The position numbers and the translations under genes were made by a program. This document shows positions 40,521 through 64,000 of a stretch of DNA of 64,000 bases, piece after piece. Each line of letters begins with the position of its first letter. The first letter of the stretch is position 1. Source of the DNA: Actinernus sp. WN-2022 (lineage: Eukaryota; Cnidaria; Anthozoa; Actiniaria; Actinernidae); assembly GCA_030867875.1 (NCBI GenBank), contig JAOWCC010001634.1, forward strand, positions 4,573,877 through 4,637,876, written 5' to 3'. The notes below the pieces were generated by a model. That model did no database searches, was not told where the DNA came from, and was given only the letters and a program-made list of their open reading frames with translations.

Positions 40521-42290
40521 CCTCTCTTTCTTCGTAATGCAAATTCCAATGAAATCCTGAAAAAGAAAAGAAAAGTTCCCGGAGTATCCTCTCTGGTTCA
40601 TAATGATATTACATATAGAAACACATTAAAAATAGCTAATATATTCAACACCTTTTTTACCAATGTTGGGCCTTCCTTAGCAAACAAACTTCCTCAAGGT
40701 ACAAAACACTTTAGCCATTGGATGAGTACACCCTCTTCGTCTAACTTATCACTGGACTTTATATCACCCTATAAAGTACTGGATTGTTTGTATGCTTTAG
40801 ACCCTTCTAAAGCAACAGGTTATGATAACATAGCTATTAAGCATATAATACGATCTGCTGAAATTATTTATAGGCCACTGTGTTTTATTATGAATACATC
40901 TCTAGATTCTGGGATTTTTCCTGATTTAATGAAGATTGCTAAAGTAATTCCTGTTTTCAAAACTGGCAATCGAACTACTGTCTCAAACTATCGTCCAATT
41001 TCTCTTTTGCCAACGTTTGCAAAACTATTTGAGAAAATTGCATGTGAAAAATTAAGCCAGTATCTTGAAGATAACAATCTACTTTATCAATATCAATTTG
41101 GCTTTCGTAAAAATAGAATTGACTTTATTGACAGAATAAGAGATGCTATAGATAAGGGTCAATTATCAATTTGGGTATTTTTAGACTTATCTAAAGCATT
41201 TGACACGGTGAACCATGATATACTCCTCCAGAAACTTCCATATTATGGAGTCGTTGGTAAAGAAAAGTTGTGGTTTGAAAGTTACCTAACTAATCGAAAA
41301 CAATTTGTACGTATTGATGGTGTTAACTCAAACACCATTGAAATAGATTGTGGTGTACCACAGTTTTGGGCCAATATTATTTCTAATCTACATGGATGAT
41401 GCAAAAATGTTTAATAGACTGGCTCACCCTGCCCTTTATGCTGATGATATGAATATCCTTATTCATCACAAAAATATTAAAAATATTATATATATCTTCT
41501 ATTAATTCAGAACTCGAAGAGCTTGAGGAATGGCTCATAGCCAATAGACTAACTGTTAACCTTTCGAAAACAACTTGTGTGTTGTTCATATCTCAGCAAA
41601 GACTGAAACATATGAAAGAACATGCCTCCAATTTAAAAAAACACGTTTTCTACGAAAAATCTGAAGCGAATTGATAAGACGAAGTTTTTAGGGATTCTCG
41701 TTGAAGAGCATCTAAGTTGGGAGTGTCACATAAATAATATAGCAGTTAAAATCAGTTGGTATTATTTATAGATGTCGTAAATTTCTCAATCGTAAAATCT
41801 TAATTAATTTGTATTATAATCTTATCTATCCATATTTATCTTACTGTACCAGTAGTATGGGGCAGTGTTTATAAAACAAATCTACATTCCTTATATATTC
41901 TATAGAAGCGTGCGATGCGTGTAATAACTTACTCGGATTTCATGGCACATAGTAGGCCGCTATTCTGTGACCTTGGAATATTAAATATTTATGAAATAAC
42001 GAAATTACAACTTGGGGAACTTGCTTTCAGACATCAAAATAATTTGTACTTTCAATACACTTTTTAGTAGAATTTCTGAGATCCACACATACAATACCCG
42101 ATCGAGTCAAATAAGAATCTTTTTATTCCTAGAGCGAACCTAAATTATGGAAAATTTAGTGTCAAATTTGCAGCCTCGAAGGTTTGGACCAGTATACTTT
42201 TAGATATAAAACAATCGCCTAGCTTGAAATCTTTCAAAAGTAATTACCAAAAATATATTTTAGCTCTTCCTCCTGAGTATTAATGATACA
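40521..42290 (+). mobile_element. LINE RT fragment B, directly abutting fragment A
   Basis: The frame 40518-41399 reads KIANIFNTFFTNVGPSLANK, SKATGYDNIAIKHI, VSNYRPISLLPTFAKLFEKI and VFLDLSKAFDTVNHDILLQK, to CGVPQ. A deletion then removes the LGPLLFLIYIND stretch. The catalytic LYADDMNI appears in another frame near 41437. The C terminus is scattered to about 42283 (ALPPEY). The organisation and residues suit the CR1/L2 group. Several stops make it dead. It begins exactly where fragment A ends, so one probably inserted next to or into the other's 3' end. Confidence 0.84.
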
Positions 42291-43839
42291 TTTCTGTCGT
42301 TTGCAGCTGTCGTTTGTGCTATTTACTATATTTGCTCTTTCTCGTAGATATAATACTTAACCTACACTCTATTACTTTAATCTTATTTAAAAAAATACAT
42401 TTATTTATGTTTCAGTCTAGTTTACACAAACTCTTATACTAGATCTAGTGCACTATCTACATTCACTTTTTATATATCCAGTATTTGTCTTAACTCTTTA
42501 CCGTCCGAGCCTGTAAATAGGAGACGTATAAGTCCGTTACTAGAAAAATTATTGCATCACATCTAGACATGCTGGAAAGACGATGTTGCGATATTATGCG
42601 AAGGGATGTATGGCTTCAAAGTCCGAGCTATAACAGGGATCACTCGACTCTTTCACTATGGAGAAAGCTCATTTGTTTTGGCGATTGTTTTGTTTCTTCG
42701 ATTTTCACGAATTTTAAGGAGCTAAAAATCGGCTCAAAAAAACCTTCCCATTCGCACTTGAAATCAAGAGCAAACACAAAATAACCACTCAGTCGTTACA
42801 GTACCTTGTTTAATCTTTCCAACCAGCAGGTTTGTTTTCACAAAACACACCAAGCGACGGTGAACCACGCCGATGTTTGCACTGCATTTCACTCGACCAC
42901 ATTTTCCTGCTCCCACCTCCAATTGCATGCTGGGTAATGGACAAAAACTCCACATGGGGTCCCCCCCTCTGGGACTCCGGTAGGGTAGCCCCTTACAACC
43001 AAGAGCGGTGATTTGGACTCAAGCCGTTGCTTTAAAGTGACAAAAACACATCCTAATAGGTTGAGCAGGGGTAAAAGAATGCCAACTGCAGGATTCCAAG
43101 GATTTCATTGAAGAATTTTTTCCTGTGTCTCAAAGCACAAACACAACGGAAAAAACCTGTGAAATCCCCTCACAAAGCCTACTAGAAGCAAACCAAGTAC
43201 TTTTCAGCCATCCTCAGACTTAATGATGTCTTCAAGCTCTCTGACAGTGGCATATTTCTCCAAAATTAGAGCACAGTTCATTAGAAACCCTACCGAAGCA
43301 GCCATACCTACCGTCAACGAGTGAACAGAATTCTCCCAAATGGCATTGTGGGAAAAGTTTGAGCCCTCGGCTTAAAAAGTCAGCAGTATTTCACTAGCCC
43401 GGGCTAGCTAAACTCTTAAACTGAGGGGGGAGGGTTCAGTTAGCACTCAGGATTTCACCAATTGAGGTCTCACACGATCGGACGACAAAGAGTTAATTAT
43501 ATATAGATTAATTTAAATAAGTTTTCCAGGGGCATAAGCAACTTTGGTAACCCTCGTGGTTTTATGCTTGTGCTCCTCCACATTATTAACAAATATCTCT
43601 TGTCGCATGTAAATGTAATGATTGTTTTGTTTGTGGAAATAAAAACCTTGAACCTTGAGCCATCAAACTCTTTAAGGTTAATTACCGTAGACCTTCGCGG
43701 GTGTCTCTCGTTAAACATAATATACGCGCTACGCTTTGAATGGAACCATAGAAACCTATACATCACTGTAAAGCTTATGAAACAATGTATCTGTTGGAAT
43801 TACTGTCTTCAATAAAGATTTCATTGGCAAGCAGTACTA
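42291..43839. other. Spacer; no supported gene
   Basis: Contains the decayed 3' end of the LINE (to about 42480), a palindromic GCCCGGGC (43398) and CTCTTTGTCGTCC-like single-copy sequence. Mirrored open frames at 43497-43815 lack motifs. AATAAA occurs at 43638 and 43811. Confidence 0.35.
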
Positions 43840-44494
43840 AGCCTACCACAGGCAGCCCAAGCTCTGTATTTGCACTGTGTGACTATTATTTCACAAAATT
43901 CTCAGGTGAAAGAAAATAAACTTACCTTAAGAGTTTGTTGTTGTCCTGTTGTTTCTCTGGGGGTCTAGATATGGCGGTTATGGGGCATTTCTCTCACTTT
44001 TGGTTTTTCTCTCTTCTCTGTCTAAAAGAAAGGATAGGCTCCACACTCGAATTCAAACCACGAGGCACTTGAGGCCGATTTTTCGCACGAAAACCCATCC
44101 GATAGGCGTAATTTCCTCCGTCAGGTGAAAGGTAGATAGTTTTTCTTACCCCAGAAGTTTACAGACTTGAGAAATCATTATCCTAACTCTTCCAAATGAA
44201 CTCATTTCTTTGAAAAAGCCCTCTCATTCTTCGTCAGAAACTACGTGTTTGCTGCTATTCGGTCATGACCGTGGCAAAATTCCTCTTTCCGGCAGAGGGA
44301 CAGTCAATAAATTGCCAGATACGTTACTCTCTCCCCACGGGGTCTAACGTGCCGCCTATTGTACTGAGTAGCCAATCGCGTGGCTACAATTTCAAACAAG
44401 TTGACAACGCTTGACGTCGGCTAGTTCCCAAAGATCATGGGCTCAGAACTTATACATTATATACCTTATTTTGAAATTCGTCTACAAGTGAATC

Positions 44495-44566
44495 GGCTCT
44501 ATGGTAAAGTGGTTTAGAGAGCGCGCCTCGAATCCAACGATTAGGAGTTCGATTCCACACAAGCCA
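44495..44566 (+). other. tRNA-like sequence, left arm of the fold-back element
   Basis: GGCTCTATGGTAAAGTGGTT has an A-box core (TGGTAAAGTGG), and GAGTTCGATTCC is a B box at the right spacing; the end CAAGCCA can pair with only the first four bases. The acceptor and anticodon stems are imperfect, so it is not called a functional tRNA. Confidence 0.5.
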
Positions 44567-44871
44567 GTAACATAAAATAAAATAAAAATTCTCCTTTCTC
44601 AGTTTTATTTTATCTTTTCCTCTATTTTAAGCTATTAGAGCCGCCTTCCACACTAAAACTTTGTTTTGGCTCTCAAGCTCCAGCACGGTCATGACCTCGA
44701 TTTTTATTTTTATTATTATAGTGCAATGATATAAAATCCTGTGAAAGTATCGAACACTACAGATTAACGTACTTTGTATGCGATCATTTTAATCAAAAAA
44801 ATGGCTTAAAATAGAGGAAGAGATAAAATAAAACTGAGAAAGGAGATTTTTTTTTTTTTTTTAGATGTTAC

Positions 44872-44947
44872 TGGCTTGTGTATGTGGAATCGAACTCCTA
44901 ATCGTTGAATTCGAGGCGCGCGCTCTAAACCACTTTACCATAGAGCC
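44872..44947 (-). other. tRNA-like sequence, right arm of the fold-back element
   Basis: The reverse-complement partner of 44495-44566, with the same A box (TGGTAAAGTGG) and B box (GTTCGATTCC). The anticodon region differs by a few bases and the 3' end is longer. On its + strand side an oligo-T run (44849-44861) lies inside the arm. Confidence 0.5.
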
Positions 44948-46012
44948 GATTCACTTGTAGACAAGTTTCAAAATAAGGTATATAATGTATAAGTTCTGAG
45001 CCCGTGATCTTTGGGAAGGAGCCGACGTCAAGCGTTGTCAACTTGCGGTTTGAAATTGTAGCCACGCGATTGGCTACTCAGTACAATAGGCGGCACGTTA
45101 GACCCCGTGGGGAGAGAGTAACGTATCTGGCAATTTATTGACTGTCCCTCTGCCGGAAAGAGGAATTTTGCCACGGTCATGACCGAATAGCAGCAAACAC
45201 GTAGTTTCTGACGAAGAATGAGAGGGCTTTTTCAAAGAAATGAGTTCATTTGGAAGAGTTAGGATAATGATTTCTCAAGTCTGTAAACTTCTGGGGTAAG
45301 AAAAACTATCTACCTTTCACCTGACGGAGGAAATTACGCCTATCGGATGGGTTTTCGTGCGAAAAATCGGCCTCAACTGCCTCGTGGTTTGAATTTGAGT
45401 GTGCAGCCTTTCCTTTCTTTTAGACAGAGAAGAGAGAAAAACCCAAAGTGAGAGAAATGTCCCATAACCGCCATTTCTAGACCCCAGAGAAACAACAGGA
45501 CAACAACAAACTCTTAAGGTAAGTTTATTTTCTTTATCTGAGAATTTTGTGAAATACAGAGCTTGGGCTGCCTGTGAGCCTACAAACGCAAAAAAGACGA
45601 GGTTTAGATCAGTGAATTATGCGCGTACGCGTTTGGGCGTATAATCCATTCAATTACATTATGTCAATCAGCAGATGACAGCCTCCAAAATTGTGTCGGG
45701 GATTTTTTAATATTTTACTTTGTTCGTATGCAAATCCTTCTTGAAGTTTGAGGTCGGAAAATCTTCCAAACTATATGACGCTAAGCCACAAAAAAAATAT
45801 ATATAACGAAAATATCGCTAATAAAAGCCCGACACACTTTGGTTCTTTGATAGTGTAAACGGCTGATCATATCCTGTGCTTTATATCCCATAACTATTTA
45901 GATTTAGACTTAAATGACATAATTGAAATGTTACTACTTAATAAACGAAAATGGCAGACGTTAATATATGTTTTCTTATGTCGGCCATTTTGTTTTACAT
46001 TTTGCTTTGAAC

Positions 46013-46295
46013 ATAGTTAATAATAGAGTGGAATGGTTAGGAAACCCGGCAAACTTCAAAAGGGCTAACAAAGGCGCTGCGATTTAGGTTGGAAGGGGTA
46101 AGACAAAAGATTGTGCACGATCATAGTTCATTAGCGTCCCCTGAACGACTGAACTCACACGTTTCTATTGGCTGATTGATTAACATGTTGGAATTTCTAT
46201 TGTGTTTTGTGCACGGTAGTGGTTGAAAAAAGCTAACAAAGACATATAACAAAGAAGGTCCCTGAGTTTCCTAACCATTCCACTCTATTAACTAT
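46013..46295. mobile_element. 283-bp MITE with 9-bp target duplication
   Basis: Terminal inverted repeats of about 30 bp (ATAGTTAAT…AGAGTGGAATGGTTAGGAAA) are flanked by GCTTTGAAC on both sides (46004-46012 and 46296-46304). No coding capacity. Confidence 0.8.
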
Positions 46296-46426
46296 GCTTT
46301 GAACGAACGATAACTGGCTAGGACACCTTTATCGATAACTGGCTTTTGAATTTGTATTATTTTGTATATTGTTTGGACAAAATATTTGGGATTCAATTTT
46401 CGTAATATACACTTAGCCTGGACCCG

Positions 46427-46572
46427 GTTGTTCGAATTAAGGGTAAGCCCTACCCCGGGGTTAAATCACTAACCCGAGGGTAAACTGTACAGATTACAAT
46501 TACAGATTTATTTTAGCGCTATCCTAGGGATAAAGTTACCCTTGCATCGACCAACTGGGCTCTGGTTCATAA
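46427..46572. repeat. Short inverted-repeat element
   Basis: GGACCCGGTTGTTCGAA…AAGGGTAA on the left is loosely mirrored by TTACCCTTGCATCGACCAAC…GGGC on the right. The 'CCCGGTTGTTCGAA' end is familiar from widespread animal MITEs (recollection only). Confidence 0.4.
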
Positions 46573-47260
46573 AAGGTTGTCTCGTGTATGTTGCATTGTG
46601 CATTCAAGTCCTGGGCAGCAAATGAAGAACAATTTTAATTGAGAAATAACAAGAGCTCATGACCAGGAGCTTGTATATATTCTATATATGTGATCCAACG
46701 TAACCCAGATTGGGCTATTTTTTAGAAATGTCTGACTCGGCTACGGTCCGTACACGCTTTCCGCCATTATCGAGATTGATAATTCAGTTTGTAGGTCTTT
46801 CAGGTGATTTACTAACATTGCCGACGGTCCTGACTAACTGATGGTTTGATTGGATTACTCAAAGTGAGGGCACGAGAACTCCTGTTCTAACTATAGCTCA
46901 ATCCGGTCATACGCTGACTCACAGAGACTTCAGAGTGACTTAGTATATGGGAGATCACCGCTCCTTATCACACACAACGGCAAAAATTCATACAATGAAA
47001 TCATTGAAATAATTTGGGAAATCATAAATTCCCATAAACGGAAGGTCAGGAGGCCGATTCAGCACTCAAAAACCTCACGTGTTCCGCGCGCTGGTGGACC
47101 GGGCTGACGGTCGGGGAAGAACATCCAACAACATTTCACCGTCATGCTATATGTATGGCGCTCCGCGGATAATATAGTTTACCAGCGAGAAGGTGCCGAA
47201 GTTCAAACTACTACAATACACAGATTTGTGAATTACCTATCTTGCCGCTGGTATTAATGA
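46573..47260. other. Spacer; no supported gene
   Basis: No splice-bounded exon or repeat could be identified. Confidence 0.35.
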
Positions 47261-47261
47261 A

Positions 47262-47640
47262 TTGTTAACATCAGGATGAGACTGCTTGTGTTTGTGGTAC
47301 GCCCAAAGATGTCATTCATTATTTGTTGATTTGTTCCCGCGTTGCTGCTCTGCGGGCTAAAATGCTTGCATCAGTTATGCAGAATGCTGAAAATCTATGG
47401 TCTACTTGAAATTTATCTAAAAATATGGATGAATTACTGAATGATTCTTTACATTTTGAATCCAACGCCTCGATTTTTAATGCAGGTAGGACTTTTATTG
47501 TGGAATCAGGTCGCTTTAGTCATTAGCAGTTTTGTGTATTATTTGTATTATATTTTTTTCCTTGTTTAATGTGTTACTCTTTAAATCGTAAAGTTGTCTG
47601 CTTCTTCGTGGTCTATATGTAAAAGTGTAAATGTAAATTA
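47262..47640 (+). mobile_element. LINE extreme C-terminal fragment
   Basis: NELLTSQDETACVCGTPKDV followed by IHYLLICSRVAALRAKM carries the Cys-x-Cys…His…Cys knuckle seen at the C terminus of many jockey/CR1-like ORFs. A short U-rich 3' region follows, ending near 47640. Confidence 0.65.
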
Positions 47641-48156
47641 ATGTGAGCCCCTTGCGCTCTTGGGGTTAACATTTAGCTCAAATATTGTTTAAAAAAAAAG
47701 AATGAGACTAATGTTGAGTAAATGCGTGCCGTGCAGTCATCGCATCTAGCGGTAATTCTTGAATGCGAAACGTAAACTGGATTATTAAATTAACTAAGCA
47801 ACAATACTGCGCGCGCACATTGAGTACGAAATTATGACGACATAAATGGATAAGCAATGGATGGATAAGCAATTCTGACGACATAAAAATTCAAAACAGA
47901 AACAGGAAAAAAATGCAGCAGAAATCTAATGTTTGCATTACACCCATTTGCACCATCTTTTCTAGTATTTCTCTTTCATCCAGGTTTCTAGATATCAAAG
48001 GCTCTTGACGGTATACTCGGGTAAGTAATATTAAGTAAACGTGCTTCTGTCCATTGGCATTGATTTGTGACCACGTCGTGCCATATTGTACTTTTTTTTT
48101 ATATCCGCATTAGATTTTTCTTATTAGTTGGTAACAGCATTAGCCCGTGAACCATT
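47641..48156. promoter_or_regulatory. Upstream region of the myosin gene
   Basis: By position this should hold the 5' UTR and perhaps the promoter or a 5' intron. A 'GGATAAGCAATGGATGGATAAGCAAT' type direct repeat lies near 47850. No TATA box or initiator can be named with confidence. Confidence 0.3.
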
Positions 48157-63984
<15,828 letters not shown>

Positions 63985-64000
63985 GTAATGAAGAAAGTTT

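Larger units (their letters stand above)
43847..45576. mobile_element. 1,730-bp fold-back element with tRNA-like arms and 7-bp target duplication
   Basis: Two arms of about 780 bp (43847-44632 and 44804-45576) are near-perfect reverse complements, beginning CACAGGCAGCCCAAGCTCTG. They flank a unique spacer of about 170 bp. The direct repeat AGCCTAC bounds the element (43840-43846 and 45577-45583). Each arm carries a tRNA-like sequence with pol III box motifs, pointing toward the centre. No protein frame of note. The 7-bp duplication and CACAG end do not let me assign a superfamily. A transcript from either arm through the spacer would fold into a long hairpin. Confidence 0.85.

Noticed and set aside
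44495..44566. Functional tRNA gene
   Set aside because: Acceptor stem pairs at only about four positions and the anticodon stem is poor; kept as tRNA-like sequence only.

Overview
The window looks like animal nuclear DNA, most likely from an anthozoan cnidarian and plausibly a reef coral. The reasons are short GT-AG exons in very long introns, a dense layer of decayed non-LTR retrotransposons, many small inverted-repeat elements, tRNA-derived SINEs, and a transposon carrying a HIRAN-type ORF of a kind I associate with cnidarians. The assignment is inferred from style and familiar repeats, not from a database match. There are no prokaryotic operons, CRISPR arrays or intact rRNA genes.

Three host genes, all on the + strand, can be supported by exon phase and protein motifs. 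(1) The 3' part of an unrecognised gene: five exons with consistent phases at 2057-5788, ending in a stop. (2) A two-exon galactose-3-O-sulfotransferase (Gal3ST, PAPS-dependent, Golgi type II membrane protein) at 28196-38676, whose 9.3 kb intron is full of repeats and holds a broken antisense gene. (3) The 5' half of the motor domain of a class I myosin closest to long-tailed Myo1e/f: ten exons from an initiator ATG at 48157 to 63984, running off the right edge.

Layout: 1-551 is a 33-bp minisatellite. 2.0-5.8 kb is the unknown gene. 6.2-9.8 kb holds tandem repeats and a segmental duplication whose two copies have each gained a different small mobile element. 10.3-13.6 kb is a Tigger/pogo-like DNA transposon with a broken transposase and a divergent HIRAN-type ORF. 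14-27 kb holds SINEs, a LINE cut by a TTCGCG-rich MITE, hAT-like and TTAA-flanked elements, and a Cys-rich minus-strand gene remnant split by a LINE. 28-38.7 kb is the sulfotransferase. 39.5-42.3 kb holds two LINE fragments end to end. 43.8-45.6 kb is a 1.7 kb fold-back element with tRNA-like sequences in both arms. 48.2-64 kb is the myosin gene, whose introns hold satellites, SINEs, LINE tails and MITEs.

The three genes do not appear to form a functional unit. The most unusual material is in the mobile elements: a HIRAN ORF inside a DDE transposon, two 50-66 bp palindromes with perfect 9-bp target duplications, paralogous empty sites that prove two insertions, a fold-back element built to make hairpin RNA, and a 1.6 kb element inserted into an antisense coding sequence. 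All coordinates were read by eye. Exon edges are supported by splice sites and phase; repeat edges are approximate unless a target duplication is stated.
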